Counted from the first letter of the stretch, positions 8,552 through 16,406 are shown. The stretch: 64,000 nt of DNA from Lysinibacillus_B sp050613145 (GCF_050613145.1 NZ_CP192507.1:2852001-2916000), one strand, 5' to 3'. Made by a program: numbers and translations. The notes: a model not told the origin generated them from the sequence alone.

Positions 8552-9788
8552 GAAAACACGAAAAAAATTAACTGTATTTTACTCCACTTGTTTTTTAGGC
8601 TTTTTCTTCGTTTTTCTTATCATTCTTTATTTTTCACTTGTTCAACTGATGGATCATCAGCAATTAGAAGAGCTTGAAACCTATTATACTGAACAATATC
8701 ATGACTTTTTTGAGCATATGTATGACCAAGACCGTAAACTAGAATTCAATCCAAATCGCCTGTATTTTTATTATATTTATACAAAAGAGCAGACGTTAGT
8801 TCACGGCGATGAAACTTATAAAGGTTTATACAAAGAAATAGAAAGCATCTATTCAGTGAAAGATACATCTGAAAGTTTCGTAAAGAAATTACATTGGAAT
8901 GACGAACATTTTCTTCTCTTGTCCAAACCTATACACTTTGACGAGGAGTTACTTGGCTATATTGTTTTAGGGAAATCTACCACATCGCAATATCATTTTT
9001 TTCAAAAGATGATTTTGCTATTTGTTGTGTTAGTGATCATTTTTACTTTATTCATTGGCTTTTTAAGTTATTATATGGCTGGAAAAGCAATGGTTCCGAT
9101 TGAAAACGCGCTTGAAAAACAAAAGAATTTCGTTTCGGATGCTTCTCATGAATTACGAACGCCACTAAGTGTTTTTTATAGCTCTCTTGATATTTTAGCA
9201 GCTGATGAATCAAAAAATGTAAGTGATTTTGGCAAAGAATTAATTCAAGATTTAAAAGATGAAGCTGAACTAATGAAAGAACTACTAGAAAAACTATTAT
9301 TTTTAGCGCGACATGACCAAAATCGTTTAGAAGTAAAAAAAGAAAGTTTCTCCCTAACAGATTTGCTAGTAAGCATTAGTGAAAAGTTTCAACGAACATT
9401 ACGAGAAGAAATTGTTTTCCAAACAGACATTGAAAAGGATATTGAATTGATTGGAGATCCGAAAAAAATCATTGAGCTAATTTATATACTTTTAGAAAAT
9501 GCCGTACAATATACACCGCATGGCTCTATCTCTCTAAAGCTTTCACAAACAGATGAGAAAATAAAAATAGTTGTTGAAGATACAGGAATCGGTATTGCTA
9601 AGGACGAACTTCCTCTTATTTTCGACCGATTTTTCCGTAGTGACGCTGCGCGAAAAAGAGACGGTACAGGGCTAGGACTGTCTATTGCAGAAGCAATTGT
9701 GAAAGAACACGGCGGAGTGATACAAGTACAAAGTGAGTTAGGAAAAGGCACAACATTTTGTACTCTATTCCCTTCCATCAAACAATAA
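8544..9788 (+). CDS. sensor histidine kinase
   Basis: A 414-residue membrane kinase partnering the regulator that overlaps its start. A first membrane helix (12-34), an extracytoplasmic sensing domain (about 35-153, rich in Tyr, His and Glu) and a second helix (155-177) are visible. The phosphoacceptor is His202 in SDASHELRTPL. The ATP-binding domain has ELIYILLENAVQYTP, VEDTGIGIAKDE and GTGLGLSIAEAI. No clear HAMP domain separates the helix from the H-box. The ligand is unknown; the neighbours suggest a metal or redox signal. Confidence 0.95.
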   Translation: MFKKTRKKLTVFYSTCFLGFFFVFLIILYFSLVQLMDHQQLEELETYYTEQYHDFFEHMYDQDRKLEFNPNRLYFYYIYTKEQTLVHGDETYKGLYKEIESIYSVKDTSESFVKKLHWNDEHFLLLSKPIHFDEELLGYIVLGKSTTSQYHFFQKMILLFVVLVIIFTLFIGFLSYYMAGKAMVPIENALEKQKNFVSDASHELRTPLSVFYSSLDILAADESKNVSDFGKELIQDLKDEAELMKELLEKLLFLARHDQNRLEVKKESFSLTDLLVSISEKFQRTLREEIVFQTDIEKDIELIGDPKKIIELIYILLENAVQYTPHGSISLKLSQTDEKIKIVVEDTGIGIAKDELPLIFDRFFRSDAARKRDGTGLGLSIAEAIVKEHGGVIQVQSELGKGTTFCTLFPSIKQ

Positions 9789-9789
9789 A

Positions 9790-9832
9790 AAATGGCGTTG
9801 CCTGTTCAATTATTGAATGGGTAACGCCTTAT
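9790..9832. terminator. convergent terminator
   Basis: GGCGTT and AACGCC flank inner arms CTGTTCAAT/ATTGAATGG around a short loop. It sits between the kinase gene and the convergent haem-protein gene. Confidence 0.65.
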
Positions 9833-9896
9833 TTCTACAATCAAGATGCGATTACATTACGGTTCATAAAAAACACAACACCTTGGAAGTTTATCA

Positions 9897-10475
9897 TTAT
9901 TCAGTTAAGGCTTTCGTTTCCATCTCGTTCTTTTGTTGAAGTTTTTCCTTTTTCTTATACTCTTCACTAATCACTCGGATAAGGAGCGTAATGGCAACAA
10001 TTGTTACTGTCGCACCATAAAAAAGTAGGACCAACGTATTTTTAGAATCTGTTCCGATGAATAACCCATGCATTAAGGATAATATCCAAGCTGGTAAAAC
10101 GAGCATATGCACCTTCTTCCAGATGGAAAAATCCATTTTTCGAATCAAAAGATCAGATGTTACAAAAACGATTAAAAATAAATAAAAGGCGATTGTTCCA
10201 AATCCAGAAAATACTGCATGATAGTCCGATAAAAATGGTATTAAGATTTCTGCAATTTGATATGGTTCGTATTGATCAATGATTAATAAAAGCATATGTG
10301 CAATAACAGCTATAAACCCCATCCATCCTGCATTTTGATGTAATTGAAAATACAAGTTTTTATTGGATTGGATCGCCGGCGTTTTTCTTAATAAGCCAAA
10401 AATAAGCGAAACAGTGAAATAAAAATACGCTAAAAACCCTAATAATCGAATCCATTCCCACGTACTAAGAAACAT
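9897..10475 (-). CDS. ferric-reductase-like transmembrane haem protein
   Basis: A 192-residue integral membrane protein with five to six predicted helices. His46/His60 and His123/His136 give the bis-haem pattern of the ferric-reductase-like transmembrane domain family (YedZ/MsrQ/NOX type). The C-terminal tail is charged and cytoplasmic (about 168-192), and no flavin or NAD domain is attached. It overlaps the upstream ApbE-type gene by 11 bases, with AAAGGAGGC as ribosome site, so the two are co-transcribed. It probably passes electrons across the membrane in concert with a flavinylated partner; that partner is not encoded nearby. Confidence 0.85.
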   Translation of the reverse strand: MFLSTWEWIRLLGFLAYFYFTVSLIFGLLRKTPAIQSNKNLYFQLHQNAGWMGFIAVIAHMLLLIIDQYEPYQIAEILIPFLSDYHAVFSGFGTIAFYLFLIVFVTSDLLIRKMDFSIWKKVHMLVLPAWILSLMHGLFIGTDSKNTLVLLFYGATVTIVAITLLIRVISEEYKKKEKLQQKNEMETKALTE

Positions 10476-11373
10476 CTATTTTTCCGCCTCCTTTCAACCA
10501 ATAGCTGCTTTCATCTTCTTTTACTATAAAGCAAGCACATGGAAGCTTATGTTTATCAAACCATTGTTGAAAATCTTCTTCATGTAGTAAAAAACAAAGT
10601 TTCGTTGCCACTTCAGCTACACATAATGAATTTGTCACAACCGTTGTTTGGAGTATAGCACTATCGATTACCTCTCCCGTTTGTCCATTTAATAAGTGAT
10701 GTTTTGCCTCTCCGTCTTGTCTCCAACTTCTAAACACTCGATTTGACGTGGCAATGGCACCGTTTTTCATTTTGATATAATGCATCTCTTCGTTATTTTT
10801 AGATGGATGAGCTATTCCAATGGTCCATACTTTTTCTCCTGATGACCACATTTTCATATCTCCACCACCATCAACAATCCCGTACTCAGGGGCAACCTCA
10901 TGTTGCAGCCACTGTGCAATTTTTTCAACTACATATCCTTTTGCAAACCCACCTAAGTCAACTTGTTGGTCATCCATTTTCAAAACGCGCTGGCCATTTA
11001 AAAACAACAATGGTTTACCGTCTGTCTGGTCCATTTGTATGGATGTCCTTGTTGCCTCTTTAAAAGGAAATGATTGATTGTATCCATGTCGTTCTAATTG
11101 GTATTTCAAATAGGGAGAAAATATTTTATTTGTTAACGTGTAATACTCGTCTGCTAGCTTTAAGCAATCATATAACTCAGCCGAAAGCTGCAATGTTTCC
11201 CCTATTTTTAATTGATTTAACGTATCTAGCTCATTATTTTGCTCGAACCTAGACCATTCTTTCGCAACATAACACAACCATTTCTCCACTTTTTCTTTCC
11301 AATTTACGTTACGCTGTCCAGAAATTTCGATATAAAAGTCCGTATTCATTATGTTTAATGAAAGAGTATCCAA
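10465..11373 (-). CDS. ApbE-family FAD:protein FMN transferase, no signal peptide
   Basis: A 302-residue member of the ApbE family, which links FMN through a phosphoester bond to a Thr/Ser of target proteins. Family marks are SRFEQNNELDTLN (42-54), DLGGFAKGY (139-147), VDGGGDM (167-173), ATSNRVFRSW and HHLLNGQTGEV. Most ApbE proteins are exported lipoproteins; this one begins MDTLSLNIMNTDF with no leader or lipobox, so it should act in the cytoplasm. The start is a TTG preceded by a weak AGATGAAGAAG; the later ATG at residue 9 is an alternative. No FMN_bind target domain is visible in the neighbouring genes. Confidence 0.85.
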   Translation of the reverse strand: MDTLSLNIMNTDFYIEISGQRNVNWKEKVEKWLCYVAKEWSRFEQNNELDTLNQLKIGETLQLSAELYDCLKLADEYYTLTNKIFSPYLKYQLERHGYNQSFPFKEATRTSIQMDQTDGKPLLFLNGQRVLKMDDQQVDLGGFAKGYVVEKIAQWLQHEVAPEYGIVDGGGDMKMWSSGEKVWTIGIAHPSKNNEEMHYIKMKNGAIATSNRVFRSWRQDGEAKHHLLNGQTGEVIDSAILQTTVVTNSLCVAEVATKLCFLLHEEDFQQWFDKHKLPCACFIVKEDESSYWLKGGGKIDVS

Positions 11374-11397
11374 GCTTCTTCATCTCACTTTAAAAAT

Positions 11398-11658
11398 TTA
11401 AGATCTTCTCGTTCTTCGATCCATTTGTATACGATCCGGTTGCGGTTGATTCACTCCAACAATCTCAAAATTGGTCCAATCCAATTGAGTAAGTTCTTTT
11501 TCACGCTCTGACATGTTTTCTGTTTGTTCATTTGCCAAATTTAACGCCGTGATTGTGGATTCCGATTGTACATCATCATTGAATTGGGTTAAAAGCACTG
11601 CAGACAATACTACACCGGATGTACCTAATATCCATTTTGATTTCTTTTGATCTTTCAT
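11398..11658 (-). CDS. small membrane-anchored protein of unknown function
   Basis: 86 residues. A basic N-terminus is followed by a hydrophobic segment (10-26), then a polar, Glu/Gln-rich exterior part ending in a basic tail (MDRRTRRS). GGAGGGG precedes the ATG, so translation is credible. It lies between the copper-amine-oxidase-N-like gene (19 bases) and the ApbE gene (24 bases) in one operon. I do not recognise a family. The segment LDWTNFEIVGVNQPQPDRIQ is uninterrupted by low complexity and may be the functional part. Confidence 0.65.
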   Translation of the reverse strand: MKDQKKSKWILGTSGVVLSAVLLTQFNDDVQSESTITALNLANEQTENMSEREKELTQLDWTNFEIVGVNQPQPDRIQMDRRTRRS

Positions 11659-11677
11659 TGTATCCCCTCCACGTTCT

Positions 11678-12322
11678 TTACATTGTTAACGACTTACATA
11701 CGACCGTGTCGCTCTCTTCTTGCCATTCTGCTACATACCCTAACCCATTGGTAATAACACTGATCGGTAGATATACATGATCATTCATATAAAAAGCAGT
11801 AGCTGGCATAGGTGATTTTAGTTTGTTATCATAGACAACATTTGTCCCAGCACGAAATAGTAATTCCGTATTCTCAGTAGTTACTTCCAATATTTCGCTT
11901 GTATCATAAAGTGTTGCCTTGGCACCTAACATTTCAGCAATCGCTTTGCCTGGAACAAATAATTCTCCATCTAAAGGAATCACATAAAGTGACAATGCAT
12001 CACTTTCATTTTCCAGCTTGAATTGAACTAATTTCGTTTCGTGAAAAGGTAACTCCCCTTTATTAACGACTGTCGTTCTTGTCCAAATATGCCACGTGTT
12101 CATATTTGTTATTACATCTGTTTGGTCATTGTAATATTCATACTCTTCATCGTAGTCGTAGTCGTAATCATCGTCATCGTCATATTCTTCATCGTAATCA
12201 TATTCCTCATAGTCATCATCATCGTAGTAGTCATCATCGTCCGCCTTGACAATTCCTCCATTTGCAAGGGCCCATACTAATATGACAATCGTTGAAGTTA
12301 ATCCCATTTTTTTAAAATTCAC
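11678..12322 (-). CDS. exported Asp/Tyr-rich protein with copper amine oxidase N-like domain
   Basis: 214 residues. A signal peptide (about 1-27, ending IVKA) is followed by a very acidic Asp/Glu/Tyr tract at 28-66. The C-terminal half (about 105-214) has the stalk-domain pattern of copper-amine-oxidase-N proteins: ELFVPGKAIAEMLGAKATL, then HVYLPISVITNGLGYVAEW. I choose the GTG at 12322 because GAAGGGAG lies eight bases before it. It heads a four-gene operon with the ApbE and ferric-reductase-like genes. The acidic/aromatic tract may bind metal at the cell surface (inference). On the opposite strand the tract gives a false Val/Ile-rich frame. Confidence 0.75.
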   Translation of the reverse strand: MNFKKMGLTSTIVILVWALANGGIVKADDDDYYDDDDYEEYDYDEEYDDDDDYDYDYDEEYEYYNDQTDVITNMNTWHIWTRTTVVNKGELPFHETKLVQFKLENESDALSLYVIPLDGELFVPGKAIAEMLGAKATLYDTSEILEVTTENTELLFRAGTNVVYDNKLKSPMPATAFYMNDHVYLPISVITNGLGYVAEWQEESDTVVCKSLTM

Positions 12323-12460
12323 TTCATCCACTCCCTTCTATAAACGTCATTTTATCTAGGGAAAATGATAATTGCCTGAAAAATACATAAAAAACCCTTC
12401 AAGTGTATTATTTTTTTCAAGTTGTTGATTAGTAAAGGAATGCGCAAATATTAGTTTGTA

Positions 12461-12616
12461 ATAAAGCTTGATTAAAAAATTCTATTCATCCCTTATTTAA
12501 CAGCACATAAAAAAGCTCCATTTTGAAAAAAAAGACCAAAATGGAGCTTTTCGTTTTAGCTAAGTAAGAATGATACATTTATAAAAAAGTTTGATCATTT
12601 CCTAAAAGTGTTGCTC
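12461..12616 (+). repeat. duplicated terminator unit, copy A
   Basis: From GCTTGATTAAAAAATTC to AAGTGTTGCTC, this segment matches 13470-13615 in the same direction with scattered changes. It contains a hairpin, AAAAGCTCCATTTTG/CAAAATGGAGCTTTT (about 12512-12551), able to terminate in either direction. Copies A and B bracket the RidA gene and a micro-ORF. Confidence 0.75.
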
Positions 12617-12787
12617 AATAATAGCGCACGTTTTCGAGACAGCCATATCTCTTTCTGTAACGATAAAAAACCTTTTATTAGTTACTATGATTGGTATGAG
12701 TAAGTAATACTTTATAAATCCTTGTTGAACTAAAGCTCCCGTTAGTTGAAGTGTATAGTTTTCAAAATGTTCAATTAAATTTTGTTA
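12602..12787 (-). pseudogene. possible gene remnant
   Basis: An open stretch of about 60 codons on the minus strand ends at TAG (12602-12604). It contains TGALVQQGFIKYYLLIP and VTERDMAVSKTCAIIEQHF. It has no ATG, GTG or TTG near its beginning and no ribosome site, and a stop lies just upstream. The composition looks coding, and it ends right before terminator unit A, as the GyrI-like gene ends right before unit B. I read it as the 3' end of a decayed gene, with low certainty. Confidence 0.25.
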
Positions 12788-12887
12788 ACATATACTCTAA
12801 TATGGTAAAATCGATTCTATAAAAACTATTACAAATTTTGTAACATATACTTTTACTTACATTATAAAGAAAGAGAGTGTCGATACC

Positions 12888-12953
12888 ATGAAAAAGAAAA
12901 TACTTGTGCTTTTATCTATGGGTTATGGGTACTCGACTGCAGTTTTCTTTTAG
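12888..12953 (+). CDS. micro-ORF with in-frame TAG
   Basis: Twenty-one codons starting MKKKILVLLSMGYGYSTAV, resembling the front of a signal peptide. GAAAGAGAG lies upstream with loose spacing. The frame stays open for 19 further codons after the single TAG (12951-12953), to TAA at 13011, adding KNNNWWSLPNYLKRYAENL. It could be a short exported peptide, or a 41-residue gene killed by one nonsense change. It ends 17 bases before the RidA gene. The direct repeats AAATTTTGTTAACATATACT (12777) and AAATTTTGTAACATATACTT (12833) precede it. Confidence 0.35.
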   Translation: MKKKILVLLSMGYGYSTAVFF

Positions 12954-13029
12954 AAAAATAATAATTGGTGGAGTCTGCCTAATTATTTAAAAAGATATGC
13001 AGAAAATTTATAATGAGTGAGGTAATATT

Positions 13030-13422
13030 ATGGAAAAAATTATTAGAAAAAACCCTAAGCTAATGCCAAAACCAGTAGGCGACTACAGTCATATCACTAG
13101 AGTGCCTAAAGGGGCAGCCTTAATAGTAACATCAGGTCAAATAGGAACAGATATGAACGGCAATATTCCGAAGAGTTTAAACGATCAAATAACTAATACC
13201 TTTACAAATATGAAAAAGGTTCTTGAATCAGAGGGGTTGTCTCAAAAGAACGTTATTAAGGTGAATATCTGGGCGACTGAAGAGATAGATTGGGATTATT
13301 TCGACCTTAAATGGAATAAGTTTTTTGATAGTGAATTCCCATCTATGACAATTGCATATATATCAGCATTAGGATTGCCTGAATTAAAAATAGAAATTGA
13401 ACTATGGTGTGCTGAAACTTAA
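13030..13422 (+). CDS. RidA/YjgF-family protein
   Basis: A 130-residue homologue of the RidA enamine/imine deaminase family. Recognisable segments are GDYSHITRVPKGAALIVTSGQIGTD near the N-terminus and FPSMTIAYISALGLPELKIEIELWCAET at the end. The Arg that binds substrate carboxylates in true RidA (a typical 'RT/RA' before the final strand) is not evident; 'SMTIAY' occupies the place where many members have 'PARTTV'. Substrate-bound deaminase function is therefore uncertain, and it may belong to an uncharacterised Rid subgroup. GAGTGAGG precedes the ATG. It lies between duplicated terminator units. Confidence 0.85.
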   Translation: MEKIIRKNPKLMPKPVGDYSHITRVPKGAALIVTSGQIGTDMNGNIPKSLNDQITNTFTNMKKVLESEGLSQKNVIKVNIWATEEIDWDYFDLKWNKFFDSEFPSMTIAYISALGLPELKIEIELWCAET

Positions 13423-13469
13423 TGATAAAAAACGAACAGTGTTTTACTATTCTTGTTGTGAATTTAGAA

Positions 13470-13615
13470 TAAAGATTGATTAAAAAACTCTATTCAAACC
13501 CAGCAAATTCAAAAACACCATTTTGAAAAAAAGTTTGATCAAAATGGTGTTTTTCGTTTGAGCTAAATATGATCACTTTATAAAAAAGTTTAATTATTTC
13601 CTCATAGTGTTGCTA
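13470..13615 (+). repeat. duplicated terminator unit, copy B
   Basis: Direct partner of 12461-12616. It contains the hairpin AACACCATTTTGA/TCAAAATGGTGTTT (about 13513-13553) followed by TTTCG. The loop differs, and paired changes in the stem (CTCC to CACC with GGAG to GGTG) keep the base pairing. This argues that the structure is maintained. Confidence 0.75.
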
Positions 13616-13622
13616 CAGTTTT

Positions 13623-14021
13623 TTATTTTAAAGCAATATAAATTTCAATATCACCTGTTGATGTATATTTTTCAAAATCTACTGTATAAGCACGCTGCAA
13701 TTCTCCAGCTTCTTCAAGCCCCCATATTGTTTGCCACATTTTATACACACCTTGCTCGATTTCTTTATCTACAGAGAATACACGATATTGTTGTTCATCC
13801 TTTATTCTAATAGTTTCGCCACTGTTAGAAGATTCTACCGCAACTGACAATCGATAATCGCCCTTATAGTTAGACATATATGTATCATACACACCATATA
13901 CCGTACCTTCATAGCCATGTAACATTGCTCCTGCGCGTTGCCAAAGCTCTCCTATCACTATCGCCATATTAGGGTCTTCAAAATTATTTGTCTTAATGCT
14001 ATCTACTACATTCAACTCCAT
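13623..14021 (-). CDS. GyrI-like / AraC effector-binding domain protein
   Basis: A 132-residue stand-alone effector-binding domain of the SOUL/GyrI-like superfamily, which binds small hydrophobic ligands, or DNA gyrase in GyrI itself. Typical segments are YGVYDTYMSNYKGDYRLSVAVE in the middle and VYKMWQTIWGLEE followed by RAYTVDFEKY near the end. No DNA-binding domain is attached. AAGGAGGCGATAG precedes the chosen ATG at 14021; a longer reading lacks a ribosome site. It ends next to terminator unit B. Confidence 0.8.
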   Translation of the reverse strand: MELNVVDSIKTNNFEDPNMAIVIGELWQRAGAMLHGYEGTVYGVYDTYMSNYKGDYRLSVAVESSNSGETIRIKDEQQYRVFSVDKEIEQGVYKMWQTIWGLEEAGELQRAYTVDFEKYTSTGDIEIYIALK

Positions 14022-14104
14022 ATCTATCGCCTCCTTACAACCATTATACAAACATTTGTTCTTGTTTGCAAAATTTTATTTAAAAGTTAATAAAAAGGAA
14101 AATA

Positions 14105-14290
14105 ATTATTCACCGCTAAAAGTCGGGGTTGCCATACATGGCACAGTCTCCTCGTCATTCGTACCTCCGTGCCCCACTGCGCTTTCGTCGCAAATAAATT
14201 TGGAGCGGAAATCAATCCCAAGTTACAGTGATGAGCCATTTTTAGGATGTATTTTTGCTCATTACGAGTATTCAAATAATAAATTCAACT
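14105..14290 (+). repeat. partial GC-rich intergenic repeat
   Basis: It contains CTCCTCGTCATTCGTACCTC, TGCGCTTTCGTCGCAAATAAATTT and GGAGCGGAAATCAA, shared with the element at 55440. It also has TTTTTGCTCATTACGAGT, shared with the end of the 5-kb repeat. No gene is seen in 14022-14444. Confidence 0.7.
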
Positions 14291-14307
14291 TATAGAGAGA
14301 ACTATAA

Positions 14308-14327
14308 TTTTCACATAATGTTCACAT
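14308..14327. promoter_or_regulatory. candidate response-regulator box upstream of copC
   Basis: TTTTCACATAATGTTCACAT has TTCACA twice at an 11-base period and matches 7827-7846 at 17 of 20 bases. A further TTTCACAT occurs near 14373. Binding by the regulator encoded at 7874 is inferred. Confidence 0.4.
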
Positions 14328-14444
14328 CCTAAGAAAGAAATATATAGCTGATCAAGCTATATCTCATTTAAATTTCACATTTATCCTATACAATAAGCGT
14401 TGATAAATTTATGATATTTTCTTTTGAAAAGGGAGGATTTTGTT

Positions 14445-15002
14445 TTGAAAAAAACATCTTTAGCGGCTTTATTCCTAGCAATTTTTGTAAATGCACCAGG
14501 TGTTGATGCGCATACACATTTACACAGCACAAATCCAGAAAATGGATCAGAAGTAACAACAGAACTCTCCAGTATCTCTTTAACTTATGAGGGACAAATT
14601 GAGGAAGGCAGTTCCTTTGACATAACATCTTCTGAAGGACAAAACATCGAAGTTGAGACATTTTCTATAGAAAATGGCGTTTTAACAGGTTCACTTGCTC
14701 AACCTTTAGAAAATGATCAGTATACAGTTGCTTGGACTACAATTAGTGAAGACGGTCATCCGTTAACAGGTGAATTTTCATTTACCGTAAATGTGCCACA
14801 AACAACTGTGGAAGAAGCTACTCCTTCAACAGAAGAAGAGACAAAAACTGAGGAAGCAACAGAAGAAGTTTCAGAACAAAAAGCAGAAGCAAATAAGTCT
14901 ACAGAAAAAGCACAGTCCTCTAACACGATGTTTATAGCATTAGGTCTTTTAGCAGCTATTATTATAGCGAGTGCTATCATTTTATTAAAAAGAAAAAAAT
15001 AA
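14445..15002 (+). CDS. copC: CopC-domain copper-binding protein, membrane-anchored
   Basis: 185 residues from a TTG start, with GGGAGG upstream. A signal peptide (about 1-22) ends near VDA, so the mature chain starts HTHLHSTNP; an N-terminal His is a copper ligand in CopC proteins. The CopC beta-barrel continues to DGHPLTGEFSFTV near residue 115. A Thr/Glu-rich linker follows, then a C-terminal membrane helix (about 158-180) and a basic tail. It ends three bases before copD. The pair corresponds to the fused YcnJ-type copper uptake protein of Bacillus. Role: copper capture outside the membrane and delivery to CopD. Confidence 0.88.
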   Translation: MKKTSLAALFLAIFVNAPGVDAHTHLHSTNPENGSEVTTELSSISLTYEGQIEEGSSFDITSSEGQNIEVETFSIENGVLTGSLAQPLENDQYTVAWTTISEDGHPLTGEFSFTVNVPQTTVEEATPSTEEETKTEEATEEVSEQKAEANKSTEKAQSSNTMFIALGLLAAIIIASAIILLKRKK

Positions 15003-15005
15003 ACG

Positions 15006-16109
15006 ATGACATTATTATTAATACTCAGTCAAGCATTATTATACTTTTGTTTTGCGCTATTGTTAGGGGCATTTATTGTACAAGCAATTCCAGAAGACTA
15101 TAAACCAACTGTCCACATTAAACGTAAGTGGTTAGTCGTATGTGCAATGGCCATTCCATTACTTACGTTTATGCCAATTTTGCAAGTTGTGCTTATTTTA
15201 CAGCCTCATTTCGGGTTCTTCACAAGCTTAGCCAACGTTTTAGTCTCGTATAAAATAGGGTTTTCATGGGACATCACATTATTACTTTCTGTTGTGCTGA
15301 TGATTTATCTGAAGGTTTTCAATAAACGCCTTTCAGTAGGATTATCTATATTCGGCGCATTTCAAGTACTACTTTTAATAGCCGCTGTCGCTTGGGCAAG
15401 TCACGCAAGTTCGACGGAGCCATTGTTAGGGTTCATTTTTGACTTCATCCACTTTGTGGCGGTCAGCGTGTGGGTAGGCACGGTATTTGTGATTAGTTGG
15501 TTCTCGGTAGATACAAAGAACTGGACACAATTTTTACAATGGTTCTCTCCCACTGCCATGACAGCGTTCGGAGCAGCAGCACTCAGCGGGATATTTCTGA
15601 CTGATATACTAGTTCCTGATTATATAACAGGATGGTCAACGGATTATGGGCAAGGCTTACTCATTAAGCATTTGCTACTAGTTCCCCTTGTGTTTTATGT
15701 TTTAATCAACGGCTTGCTTATCAAACTGAAGTTATCGAAGCCTGGCTTCAATCCGATTCGCTGGGCAAGACTTGAATCCATCCTTTTATTAGCCATATTC
15801 GGTGTAACGGCGATATTCAGTCAACAAGAACCACCGATCGAATTTTTAACAGAAGAAACTGTATCAAGCCTATTCCAATTCGTTTATACAGCGCCTCTTG
15901 AATTAGGTATGACGGGTCACTTGCAAATGAATTGGTTTGGGTTATTATTCTTCGTTTTAACTGTGGTGTTCATCGTCTTACTATTAGTAAGCTTTTTCAA
16001 AAATGCGCCACTAATGATTTCCATGCTGATGGGCTCTGCTATTGTCATTTGCGTCTATTTTGCGCTCATGTCTATTGTCGTATTTAATTTTATTGGGTAT
16101 TGTTTGTAG
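15006..16109 (+). CDS. copD: CopD-family copper transport membrane protein
   Basis: A 367-residue protein with about nine predicted membrane helices. The CopD domain is marked by WASHASSTEPLLGFIFDFIHFVAVSVWVGT, with His residues suited to copper binding, and by the later segment LIKHLLLVPLVFYVL. It follows copC by three bases, forming a two-gene operon. It probably moves copper into the cytoplasm or to a membrane oxidase. The last roughly 60 residues add two extra helices beyond the core domain. Confidence 0.87.
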   Translation: MTLLLILSQALLYFCFALLLGAFIVQAIPEDYKPTVHIKRKWLVVCAMAIPLLTFMPILQVVLILQPHFGFFTSLANVLVSYKIGFSWDITLLLSVVLMIYLKVFNKRLSVGLSIFGAFQVLLLIAAVAWASHASSTEPLLGFIFDFIHFVAVSVWVGTVFVISWFSVDTKNWTQFLQWFSPTAMTAFGAAALSGIFLTDILVPDYITGWSTDYGQGLLIKHLLLVPLVFYVLINGLLIKLKLSKPGFNPIRWARLESILLLAIFGVTAIFSQQEPPIEFLTEETVSSLFQFVYTAPLELGMTGHLQMNWFGLLFFVLTVVFIVLLLVSFFKNAPLMISMLMGSAIVICVYFALMSIVVFNFIGYCL

Positions 16110-16187
16110 TTTGAAGGAGCTGCTTATGCAGGTATTCCTCTGAAATTGGTTATCAGATTCACGGGAGGAACATCTCCTTATACATGC

Positions 16188-16240
16188 AAACTGCATCTCT
16201 ATTGTTAGGTAAACACTAACAATGGGAGATGCAGTTTTTT
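16188..16240 (+). terminator. rho-independent terminator after copD
   Basis: AAACTGCATCTC...GAGATGCAGTTTTTT with an inner TTGTTAG/CTAACAA stem and a T-run. It lies 79 bases after copD. The stretch to 16406 holds nothing else I can support. Confidence 0.85.
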
Positions 16241-16406
16241 GTATGGGGAAAATAAACGCCATAGAACACTATTTAAGAAGAAGCGTCAATTGAATAATTG
16301 ATTGGTACAAATAAAAAATAACTGATTATCATTTCACATTTTTAACCAAAATGAATAATAACGTACCCCTCTCTAAAAAAGTTAACAGGAATTTTTGTTA
16401 ATTCAT

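Noticed and set aside
12089..12280. Plus-strand frame of almost pure Val/Ile
   Set aside because: It is the antisense of the Asp/Glu/Tyr tract of the minus-strand gene; no ribosome site and composition explained by GAT/GAC/TAT codons.
12365..12376. GAAAATGATAAT resembling half a Fur box upstream of the Asp/Tyr-rich gene
   Set aside because: Only a half-site without the inverted half; too weak to list, though iron control would fit the cluster.
16316..16336. Fur-box-like AATGATAATCA segment (read on the minus strand)
   Set aside because: Only about 12 of 19 consensus positions match, and it lies downstream of both flanking genes, not in a promoter.
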